Assembly (NCBI GenBank): GCA_026419705.1
Contig: JANZYY010000046.1
Span: 10,247-16,269, forward strand
DNA from: Fischerella sp.
GTDB taxonomy: Bacteria > Cyanobacteriota > Cyanobacteriia > Cyanobacteriales > Nostocaceae
Direction: 5' to 3'
DNA: 6,023 nt
Shown: piece by piece, positions 1 to 5,713 of the stretch
Layout of the letters: every line of letters starts with the position of its first letter
Position numbering within the stretch: position 1 is the stretch's first letter
Notes under the pieces: model-generated
Seen by the model: only the letters and a program-made list of their open reading frames with translations
Databases searched by the model: none
Told to the model about the DNA's origin: nothing
Made by a program: the position numbers and the translations under genes

Positions 1-260
1 ATATCGGCGCTATTGTTAAAGAAAGCTTCGCTACCAGTGGGTAAAGAAAACTCGTTGAAACTGTGGAACAAGTTGTTACCCGCTCGGGTTCCACCATTGA
101 TATTCCAGGTGTTACCTTCTCGTGTGACAATAGAATTACTGGGTATAGTGTCATCAGAAGTAACCTGGGCGATCGCGCAATTTGCAGAGAAAGTATAGAT
201 ACCAACTATCCCCACCGCTAACTTTTGAAACCAGCCCCAAACATTACTGAATCTAAACAT
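1..260 (-). CDS. Two-partner-secretion exoprotein, filamentous haemagglutinin N-terminal domain (5' part only)
   Basis: This is the first 86 codons of a gene that runs off the left edge. Reading from the ATG at 260-258, residues 1-31 form a signal peptide: a short basic start (MFRFSN), a hydrophobic stretch (LAVGIVGIYTF) and a probable cleavage site in CAIAQV after Ala31. After it come SNSIVTREGNTWNINGGT and then NLFHSFNEFSLPTG, AFFNNSAD (about residues 63-86), the hallmark opening of the haemagglutination-activity/TPS domain. In that family this domain is recognised by an outer-membrane TpsB/FhaC pore, and the rest is a long beta-helix exposed at or released from the surface. No TpsB gene is in the window. 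The gene is divergent from the sigma-factor operon and may share its control region. An upstream in-frame TTG exists, but the ATG gives the better signal peptide. The family call is firm. Full length and function (adhesin or other) cannot be seen. Confidence 0.88.
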   Translation of the reverse strand, partial: MFRFSNVWGWFQKLAVGIVGIYTFSANCAIAQVTSDDTIPSNSIVTREGNTWNINGGTRAGNNLFHSFNEFSLPTGSEAFFNNSAD

Positions 261-304
261 GGCGATCGCTCTATTGGCAGTATTACTTAGGTACAATCAA
301 GTAA

Positions 305-323
305 TAAATACTACTAGTATTTA
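305..323. repeat. Perfect 8-bp inverted repeat, operator candidate
   Basis: TAAATACT (305-312) and AGTATTTA (316-323) are exact reverse complements separated by ACT. The element lies 45-63 bases upstream of the exoprotein ATG, where its promoter would be expected, and would overlap the weak -10 guess at 310-305. The symmetry suits a dimeric repressor or activator site. AT-rich palindromes also arise by chance, so a regulatory role is inference. Confidence 0.4.
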
Positions 324-344
324 AATATTCAACAGTGGTTAATG

Positions 345-373
345 TTACAAAATTAGCCATATAACAGTATAAT
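345..373 (+). promoter_or_regulatory. Candidate promoter reading toward the sigma-factor operon
   Basis: A perfect TATAAT (368-373) is preceded after 17 bases by TTACAA (345-350), which matches the -35 consensus at only three of six positions. Transcription would start near 380 and leave a leader of roughly 380 bases before the sigma-factor ATG. Many cyanobacterial promoters have a good -10 and a poor -35, so it is plausible. The long leader could hold regulatory structure, or the promoter could serve a separate short transcript. Confidence 0.35.
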
Positions 374-651
374 TACTGAAGGCGCAACTTGAAGCAATAA
401 CTAGGAACTAAGAGATATTAACATTAATCATCAGCATAGTAGCGTCTTTTTCCCAATTGTGCTGTCAGAGCGATTATTTGGATGTTAGCGATTTAAGCTC
501 AAATTAGCTAAAGCTGCTAATATATTGCACTTTCTCAAGAAGAGCCAGCGGCTTTCATTCTCGTTGCCAGGTTGAATCTGATAACGAGGGTTAGGAGGTT
601 TTGCCTTCCAACTATTGCAAATAATGCAAGATGCAAATTTTAACAGATTTT

Positions 652-679
652 TAGAGACAAGCTGTTTGAAGCGTCTCTA
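652..679. repeat. TAGAGAC...GTCTCTA inverted repeat
   Basis: TAGAGAC (652-658) pairs exactly with GTCTCTA (673-679) around a 14-base loop. Palindromes with TAGAGACG/CGTCTCTA ends are common dispersed elements in Nostoc-type genomes. This copy has kept its outer arms while the inner part no longer pairs, so it looks like a degenerate member of that class. Membership is judged from the end sequence only. Confidence 0.45.
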
Positions 680-686
680 CACAGCC

Positions 687-714
687 CTTACTTTAGTTGA
701 GCACTAAAGTTAAG
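687..714. repeat. Bulged hairpin upstream of the sigma-factor gene
   Basis: CTTACTTTAGT (687-697) pairs with ACTAAAGTTAAG (703-714) around the loop TGAGC, giving a 7-bp perfect inner stem and a 4-bp outer stem separated by one extra T (710). It lies 44-72 bases before the sigma-factor ATG. No T-run follows directly, so it does not look like an intrinsic terminator. It could be an operator or a structured 5' leader. A second small palindrome, GTCAT-TC-ATGAC, begins at the next base (715-726). Confidence 0.4.
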
Positions 715-758
715 GTCATTCATGACTAAGCTAAAAAAATTTATATTTTTAATTGCTT

Positions 759-1946
759 ATGCGTCCTCGCCAAGAAATCACAGATATGTTCTCCACATTC
801 GTACAGTTGGAAGGAGACAGATTTAGTAAATGGTTAACTGACACCAGATTGCGTCGAAGTATCCAAAATTGCTTGCAACGCTTCCCAGAAAGCTATAATT
901 CAGAAAAATTTTTGACTCTTTACTGGCACAAACACTGGCAGAACCAACCTACCAGTCTCGCTAAAATGCATTTATCTGCTTATTTACAAGAAGAATTTTA
1001 TTGGGCTGCACAAGCAACGGTTACCAAATTAACAAATAGCCAGTACAGCTTAGCCGATTGCTTTCAGCTTGCCAATACTGAGGTCGAAAGCATCCTCAAA
1101 GAATTTAATCCTAATATCAGCAATAACCTAAAAGCCTATGCCAGAATGGCAGTTCTCAGTAGGCTGAGGGATATTTTACGTCAACGTCGAGAAGCTGATT
1201 TTTGCACGGACTGGTCATTGTTACGCAAGATCAGTAAAAAACAACTGTTAGCAGCTCTTCATCAGGCTGGATTATCACCACTTTCCATCGCTCAATATCG
1301 CCTAGCCTGGACTTGTTTCAAAGAACTGTACGTCCATAATCAGCTTGGAAGTACGGGTAAGTTACCAGAACCAACTCACCAAGTTTGGGAAGCGATCGCC
1401 AACCTCTACAATAGCGAACGACAAAGCCAACTAACTCAAGCTACCAAGCAATGCAACGCAGACACAATTAAACAATGGTTAACTCAGACAGCAAAAAGTG
1501 TGCGTAGCAATCTCTACCCGCCAGTGATTTCCCTGAATATCACTAAAGATGACACCAATATAATGCCTGATGTGCCAGATCCATCTTTTGATTCATTAAT
1601 AACTAAATTAATAGCCGAAGAGGACGCCCGCAATCGCTCCAATCAACAAGATCAAATAAATAACTTATTATCAAATGCTTTACAGCTTCTTGATGTACAA
1701 TCTCAAGAATTACTAAAACTTTACTATCAACAAGGACAAACTCAGCTGCAAATCGTACAACATTTGCGGCTGAGTCAACCAACAGTTTCCCGACGGCTAG
1801 TTAAAGCCAGAGAATCCTTGCTAGCAGCATTAATCAAATGGAGTCAGGAAACAGTGAATATTTCTGTGAGTTCCAACCAAATTAAAGATCTGAGTGCTGC
1901 TTTAGAAGAATGGCTGAAAAATAATTTAATCGTCAATTATGAGTGA
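759..1946 (+). CDS. Atypical sigma-70-family RNA polymerase sigma factor
   Basis: A 395-residue protein with the architecture of a divergent, ECF-like or group-3 sigma factor. Residues about 80-150 resemble region 2 (LADCFQLANTEVESILKEFN, then LKAYARMAVLSRLRDILRQR at 124-143, the position of the -10 recognition helices). Residues about 300-356 are region 4: LLDVQSQELLKLYYQQGQT followed by the helix-turn-helix IVQHLRLSQPTVSRRLVKAR, which would bind the -35 element. Between them lies an unusually long segment (about 150-290). An N-terminal extension of about 70 residues (DRFSKWLTDTRLRRSIQ) has no domain I recognise. The ATG at 759 was chosen over the in-frame TTG at 753 because MRPRQ is a natural start. 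ATG 786 is also possible. No strong Shine-Dalgarno is visible. It is the first gene of the plus-strand set and overlaps the DUF1822 gene. It does not look like the housekeeping sigma factor. I cannot assign a sig letter. Confidence 0.87.
   Translation: MRPRQEITDMFSTFVQLEGDRFSKWLTDTRLRRSIQNCLQRFPESYNSEKFLTLYWHKHWQNQPTSLAKMHLSAYLQEEFYWAAQATVTKLTNSQYSLADCFQLANTEVESILKEFNPNISNNLKAYARMAVLSRLRDILRQRREADFCTDWSLLRKISKKQLLAALHQAGLSPLSIAQYRLAWTCFKELYVHNQLGSTGKLPEPTHQVWEAIANLYNSERQSQLTQATKQCNADTIKQWLTQTAKSVRSNLYPPVISLNITKDDTNIMPDVPDPSFDSLITKLIAEEDARNRSNQQDQINNLLSNALQLLDVQSQELLKLYYQQGQTQLQIVQHLRLSQPTVSRRLVKARESLLAALIKWSQETVNISVSSNQIKDLSAALEEWLKNNLIVNYE
1939..1946 (+). promoter_or_regulatory. 8-base stop/start overlap (ATGAGTGA), translational coupling site
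   Basis: The DUF1822 ATG (1939-1941) precedes the sigma-factor TGA (1944-1946) in another frame. There is no clear Shine-Dalgarno in the preceding 20 bases, so ribosomes finishing the sigma-factor gene probably restart here. Confidence 0.6.
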
Positions 1947-3159
1947 TGAATTGATTCAGGTTGCAAACATGACTTGCCAGTTTGGTAATCCTAGAGAATG
2001 GTTGCTAGAAACCCCACCCACACTCCAAGCACAGTCTTGGCAGCAAAGCTTGGTTCATGCTACACCTGCCAGTCGTTGGTGCGCTTATATTAATCGAATT
2101 TGTCTAGATACCTTTTTGAATTGGATCAAAACTGAATATTTTCCCGAAGCTACTGTCTGGCCAAATGCCCGTACAATAACAACTTTTTGGGAATTTGTGA
2201 ATGGTACAGCAATTTTATTAAGAAATCAGCGAGTAGTTTTAATTCCCAGCGAAGCTATAGATGATAGCGAATTAGAAATACCTCAAGAATGGGTGGATAT
2301 TCCCAATTGGGCAGCAGACTATTATTTAGCAGTCCAAGTTCGACCAGATGGTGAATCGGTGCGAATTTGGGGCTACACAACTCATAAACAACTCAAATCT
2401 GTTGGTAGCTACGATCCAATAGACAGAACCTATTGCATAGACGCACACGATTTAACAAAAGACCTCAATGCTTTCTGTTTGAGCGTGCAATTTTGTACAG
2501 AAGCAGAGACCCAAGCTGCAATAGCTCCACTACCAGAACTATCAACAACTGTTGCCGAAAATCTCATATCAAGGTTGAGTAATTCAACAGTCACTTTTCC
2601 TAGGCTAGCTACACCATTTACAACTTGGGCATCGCTACTTGCAAATGAACAGTGGCGACAGCGCTTATACGAACAAAGGCTGCAGTCGCAATCTCTCAAG
2701 GAGCAAAAGCCAGTGAATCTCAGCTGTTGGCTCAAAGGTATTTACGAGACTGCTTGGCAACCTATTGAAACTATATTAGGTTCAAATTCAAAAAGTTTAG
2801 CCTTTAATTTTAGAAGTATCGCTGGCTTAAGAACTGCCAGTGTCAGACGAGCCAAGCTGATTGATTTGGGAATGCAAATCAAGTCTCAGAAAGTTGTGCT
2901 ACTAATTGCTTTGATCCCTGAGAGCGACAAACAAGTTAGTGTTCGCGTACAACTACACCCACCTCTTGGAGAAATCTACTTACCTGCAAATATTAAGCTG
3001 GCTTTACTTTCAGAATCAGGAGAGATGATTCAAGAAGTACAAGCAAGAGAACAAGATAACTATGTGCAATTGAAGCGCTTTGATGTAGAAGTAGGAGAAT
3101 ACTTTAATATCCAAGTCGCCCTTGATGGTTATCAGCTCGTAGAAAGTTTTGTAGTTTAG
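1939..3159 (+). CDS. DUF1822 family protein
   Basis: A 406-residue protein of the cyanobacterial DUF1822 family, whose biochemical function is unknown. Residues about 10-200 carry the tryptophan-rich family core (REWLLETPP, SRWCAYINRICLDTFLNWI, IPQEWVDIPNWAADYYLAVQ, VRIWGYTTH, SYDPIDRTYCIDAHDL). A variable middle follows, and residues about 316-406 form a separate beta-rich module (VVLLIALIPES, VRVQLHPPLGEIYLPANIKL, LLSESGEMIQEVQAR, DNYVQLKRF, FNIQVALDGY) that looks like a beta-sandwich. No signal peptide or membrane segment is seen, so it is probably cytoplasmic. Its ATG lies inside the end of the sigma-factor gene (8-base overlap ATGAGTGA), which points to translational coupling and matched dosage. 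ATG 1969 is an alternative start. The overlap makes it a candidate partner, adaptor or inhibitor of the sigma factor. That role is inference. The family call is from motif memory. Confidence 0.85.
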   Translation: MSDELIQVANMTCQFGNPREWLLETPPTLQAQSWQQSLVHATPASRWCAYINRICLDTFLNWIKTEYFPEATVWPNARTITTFWEFVNGTAILLRNQRVVLIPSEAIDDSELEIPQEWVDIPNWAADYYLAVQVRPDGESVRIWGYTTHKQLKSVGSYDPIDRTYCIDAHDLTKDLNAFCLSVQFCTEAETQAAIAPLPELSTTVAENLISRLSNSTVTFPRLATPFTTWASLLANEQWRQRLYEQRLQSQSLKEQKPVNLSCWLKGIYETAWQPIETILGSNSKSLAFNFRSIAGLRTASVRRAKLIDLGMQIKSQKVVLLIALIPESDKQVSVRVQLHPPLGEIYLPANIKLALLSESGEMIQEVQAREQDNYVQLKRFDVEVGEYFNIQVALDGYQLVESFVV

Positions 3160-3186
3160 TAATTGGTGATGAGTTGGTGGTTAGTA

Positions 3187-3205
3187 GTTGTTTGGAACAA
3201 ATAAC
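3187..3205 (+). repeat. Short hairpin in the DUF1822-CHAT gene gap
   Basis: GTTGTTTG (3187-3194) pairs with CAAATAAC (3198-3205) around the loop GAA: seven Watson-Crick pairs and one G-U in RNA. The left arm ends a GT-rich stretch (3160-3194) and the right arm is the first heptamer of the following repeat, so alternative pairings with the later heptamers are possible. It lies about 30 bases before the CHAT/CHASE2 start codon and may influence its translation or act as a processing site. Confidence 0.4.
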
Positions 3206-3232
3206 AAACAACAAACAACGAACAACAAAAGA
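3198..3232. repeat. Heptanucleotide tandem repeat, five units (CAAACAA type)
   Basis: Five consecutive 7-base units: CAAATAA, CAAACAA, CAAACAA, CGAACAA and CAAAAGA, with the middle two identical. Short tandem heptanucleotide (STRR) arrays between genes are a known feature of filamentous heterocystous cyanobacteria. This unit fits the size and location, though its sequence may be a local variant. It fills the space where a ribosome binding site would normally lie, ending three bases before the ATG at 3236. Copy number could differ between strains by slippage. Confidence 0.65.
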
Positions 3233-3235
3233 AAA

Positions 3236-5578
3236 ATGAGTAAATTAGTTGTTATCAGCTTGTTAGGAGGAGATTTAAATCGAGGATTCCCTGTAGTAAC
3301 TGCTCAACTATGGGATGTGAACCAATCTTTTCCGATGAAATTCACAGGTAGTTTGCCAGCAGTACCTGAACTAGGCGAACTTTATAAAAGGTGGCGGTTA
3401 CTGTATGAAGCTGTGCACGATCGTTTGGGTAGCAATCATCGCATTAAAGTGCATTCCCAGGATATTACTAATATCTCTGTGCATGACTTTGATGATGTAT
3501 GTCAACAACTAAAAGCAAGTATTAATGCATGGTTGAATTCAGAGTCATTTCAAAATATTGAACGGCAGTTGCGGACTTTACTCAGTCCCAATGACGAAAT
3601 TCGAGTAATTTTTGAAACTAATGTTGCATTATTGCATCGGCTCCCTTGTCATTTGTGGAACTTTTTTGAGGATTATCCGAAAGCAGAATTAGCTTTAAGC
3701 AATCAGGAATATACACCTCCTCAGATAATCAGAAAGTCTCCCACAAACAAAGTCAAGATTTTGGCAATTCTCGGCAATAGCTTTGGGATTGAAGTTGAGA
3801 AAGACCGCTCTTTGCTACAGAATTTGGCTGGTGCAGAAACTGAATTTCTGGTCGAACCAACACGTAGAGAAGTTGATGAACAACTGTGGAATCACAATTG
3901 GGATATTCTATTTTTTGCGGGACATAGTGTTAGTGTTGATGACGGAGAAACTGGGCAAATTTACATCAATCAAGACGAAAGCTTAACAGTTTCGCAGTTA
4001 AAGAATGCGCTGAAAGCGGCAATTACACGCGGTTTAAAACTAGCTATTTTTAACTCCTGTGATGGAATTGGCTTGGCACGAGATTTGGCTGATTTGAATA
4101 TTCCCCAAATGATTGTGATGCGCGAAGGAGTACCAGATTTAGTAGCGCAGGAATTCTTGAAAAACTTTCTTCCCGCCTTTGCAGCTGGTAAGGCATTTTA
4201 CCCAGCTGTGCGAGAAGCACGGGAAAGACTCCAAGGACTAGAAAATGACTTTCCCTGTGCCAGTTGGTTGCCAGTTATCTGCCAAAATCCTACGACGGTT
4301 CCAGTTACTTGGCAACAGCTATGCAGTGGAACCAGTGACGCCACATCTAATTCCAGGAAAAGCAAAGTTTCGACTCGAAAGCGTAACCTCTGGACTATAC
4401 TGCTTAGTATTGCGATCGCCACAACTTCAGCGATCGGTTTGAGATACTTCGGGGTGTTTGAGAAAGCTGAATTGCAAAGCTTCGACCAAATGCTGGTACT
4501 GCGACCTCAGGAAGAACCAGATCCCAGGTTGCTAATTGTGGAAATTACCGAGAAAGACATCCAATCCCGACAGGAAATCACTTTAGGTTCAAAATCAATC
4601 TCGGATAATACCCTAGCTCAGTTACTCAACCAATTACAAAAGTATCAACCGCGAGTAATTGGCGTGGATATCTATCAAGACTCTACCGATCCCCAAGACC
4701 AATCAAGCTCGATAAATCTCGCCAGTGAACTTAGCAATGAGAATATCGTTGTTGTCTGTAAAGGCAGGGATAGCACATACGACCCTCAAGGCGTTAAACC
4801 TCCAGACGGAGTACCTGTAGAGCGTCAGGGTTTTACTGATGCAATCCACGATCCAGATGGTATCGTTCGCCGCCAAATTTTAATGATGGCGCAGGAGCCT
4901 TCATCTGTTTGTGAAACACCTCACTCACTGAGTTTTCAACTGGCTGCTCGTTATTTATTTTACGAAAACATAACACCAGAATTAACCGAAGATTATATAA
5001 AATTTGACACTAAGGTCATCAAACGCTTGAAATCCGGTCGCAGTGGTGGTTATCAACAAGGAACGGATTTAGGAGGCTTTCAAATACTAATCAATTATCG
5101 TAATGCTTATTCTCCAAGAATTTCTCTTGCAGATGTACTCAGTGGTAAGCTTAACTCCGATCTGGTTAAAAACAAAGTTATTCTCATAGGGGTTACTGCT
5201 AATAGTAACAGTGATGCTTGGTCAACTCCCTACAGTGGGGCACAGCAATCCTACCAAAGAATACCAGGCGTTTTGATACAAGCGCAGATGACCAGTCAAA
5301 TCTTGAGTGCTGTTTTAGACCAAAGACCCATTCTTGGAGTTTTGCCCTACTGGGGTGATATCCTATGGATATTTGGGTGGTCGTTAGCAGCTACTCTGAT
5401 GCTTGGGCGCAATCGTTCATTCGTAAGTAAAGGCTGTATAATCATCACTACTCTTTTCATTCTGTACGGTGTGTGTTTAGTAATAATTTTTGTACCAGGA
5501 TTATGGGTTCCGTTTATCCCCTCTGCCTTTGCTGTGGTTACAGGCAGTACTGTGATGTTATTTGCTGAAAAAAGATGA
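3236..5578 (+). CDS. CHAT protease-CHASE2 sensor membrane protein
   Basis: A 780-residue protein. Residues 1-165 form a conserved-looking N-terminal region (MSKLVVISLLGGDLNRGFPV) that I cannot name. About 170-355 is a CHAT domain, a caspase/separase-like cysteine protease fold: catalytic His230 in DILFFAGHS, catalytic Cys275 in LAIFNSCDG, then IPQMIVMREGVPD, FYPAVREARERL and CASWLPVICQNP. Residues about 385-406 are a membrane helix (LWTILLSIAIATTSAIGL) after a basic KRKR-like stretch (RKR), placing CHAT in the cytoplasm. Residues about 413-695 are CHASE2, an extracytoplasmic sensor domain (FDQMLVLRPQEEPDPRLLIV, PRVIGVDIYQD, DPDGIVRRQ, KNKVILIGVTANSNSD). Three helices end the protein (about 706-724, 732-755, 757-777). 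CHASE2 is usually followed by a kinase or cyclase; here nothing follows and the output lies in front. The start is ATG 3236; the upstream in-frame TTG at 3188 would translate the tandem repeat. The substrate is unknown. Confidence 0.92.
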   Translation: MSKLVVISLLGGDLNRGFPVVTAQLWDVNQSFPMKFTGSLPAVPELGELYKRWRLLYEAVHDRLGSNHRIKVHSQDITNISVHDFDDVCQQLKASINAWLNSESFQNIERQLRTLLSPNDEIRVIFETNVALLHRLPCHLWNFFEDYPKAELALSNQEYTPPQIIRKSPTNKVKILAILGNSFGIEVEKDRSLLQNLAGAETEFLVEPTRREVDEQLWNHNWDILFFAGHSVSVDDGETGQIYINQDESLTVSQLKNALKAAITRGLKLAIFNSCDGIGLARDLADLNIPQMIVMREGVPDLVAQEFLKNFLPAFAAGKAFYPAVREARERLQGLENDFPCASWLPVICQNPTTVPVTWQQLCSGTSDATSNSRKSKVSTRKRNLWTILLSIAIATTSAIGLRYFGVFEKAELQSFDQMLVLRPQEEPDPRLLIVEITEKDIQSRQEITLGSKSISDNTLAQLLNQLQKYQPRVIGVDIYQDSTDPQDQSSSINLASELSNENIVVVCKGRDSTYDPQGVKPPDGVPVERQGFTDAIHDPDGIVRRQILMMAQEPSSVCETPHSLSFQLAARYLFYENITPELTEDYIKFDTKVIKRLKSGRSGGYQQGTDLGGFQILINYRNAYSPRISLADVLSGKLNSDLVKNKVILIGVTANSNSDAWSTPYSGAQQSYQRIPGVLIQAQMTSQILSAVLDQRPILGVLPYWGDILWIFGWSLAATLMLGRNRSFVSKGCIIITTLFILYGVCLVIIFVPGLWVPFIPSAFAVVTGSTVMLFAEKR

Positions 5579-5713
5579 ATGATAGCAATATACAAAACAG
5601 TAAATATTTTTAAATAATGCTTAAATATTTGACTTTTTTTTAAATTACTTCACCTTGAAATCTTATTCTAGATTTATATCTAAAGCAGGGTGATCGAATT
5701 GCTTGTTCAATCA
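5579..5713. other. AT-rich gap between CHAT/CHASE2 and DUF928 genes
   Basis: This 135-base gap holds a hairpin with a T-run (5602-5641). It also holds a possible promoter for the next gene: TTGAAA (5655-5660), a 16-base gap and TATCTA (5677-5682), of which only the -35 is good. A small palindrome, TAGAT-TTAT-ATCTA (5669-5682), overlaps that -10. Together these suggest the DUF928 gene may have its own promoter rather than depending wholly on read-through. Confidence 0.35.
5602..5641 (+). terminator. Weak terminator-like hairpin after the CHAT/CHASE2 gene
   Basis: AAATATTT (5602-5609) pairs with AAATATTT (5623-5630). Adding the flanking TTAA on the left and TTAA before the right arm gives a longer stem with a two-base bulge. 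A run of eight T follows (5634-5641). The stem is entirely A-T, so it would be weak. It could be a partial terminator inside an operon or simple AT-rich sequence. Confidence 0.3.

Larger units (their letters stand above)
261..758. other. Divergent intergenic region between exoprotein and sigma-factor genes
   Basis: About 500 AT-rich bases with no convincing gene on either strand. It holds a HIP1 octamer directly before the exoprotein ATG, a perfect 8-bp inverted repeat (305-323), a plus-strand promoter candidate with a consensus -10 (345-373), three TGCAA direct repeats (616-620, 625-629, 632-636), a TAGAGAC/GTCTCTA inverted repeat (652-679), a bulged hairpin (687-714) and a small GTCAT-TC-ATGAC palindrome (715-726). 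For the exoprotein gene the best minus-strand promoter guess is TTGAAT (332-327), a 16-base gap and TATTTA (310-305), which is weak and overlaps the 305-323 palindrome. Such a long divergent spacer fits dual control of both transcription units, but no regulator site could be identified by name. Confidence 0.6.

Noticed and set aside
13..198. 61-codon plus-strand open frame
   Set aside because: It lies antisense to the haemagglutinin-type exoprotein, whose signal peptide and TPS motifs are clear; it has no ribosome binding site or recognisable motif.
283..360. 25-codon minus-strand open frame starting MANFVTLTT in the intergenic region
   Set aside because: Very short, no ribosome binding site, and it crosses the 305-323 palindrome and the likely exoprotein promoter zone; random AT-rich sequence is the simpler reading.
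652..714. Intrinsic terminator in front of the sigma-factor gene
   Set aside because: Neither inverted repeat is followed by a run of T, and the upstream gene points away, so no transcript needs ending here.
753..758. TTG start for the sigma factor
   Set aside because: It adds only two residues; the ATG at 759 is the better start and gives MRPRQ.
2430..2735. 101-codon minus-strand open frame
   Set aside because: It is antisense within DUF1822; its composition is rich in Cys and Ser and without domain motifs, typical of a shadow frame.
3198..3232. Possible CRISPR array
   Set aside because: The units are seven bases with no spacers, so this is a simple tandem repeat.
3783..4442. Open frames of 65-74 codons overlapping the CHAT domain on both strands (3783-3986, 4198-4422, 4245-4442)
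   Set aside because: All overlap the continuous CHAT coding frame with its catalytic motifs and none shows family features.
759..5578. A bona fide type III-E CRISPR or other named antiphage system
   Set aside because: No Cas gene, CRISPR repeat, nuclease or Csx30-like protein is visible; only the protease/sigma logic is similar, and CHASE2 points to envelope sensing.
5347..5595. 82-codon minus-strand open frame at the end of the CHASE2 gene
   Set aside because: It is antisense to the C-terminal membrane helices; its residues mirror hydrophobic codons on the other strand.
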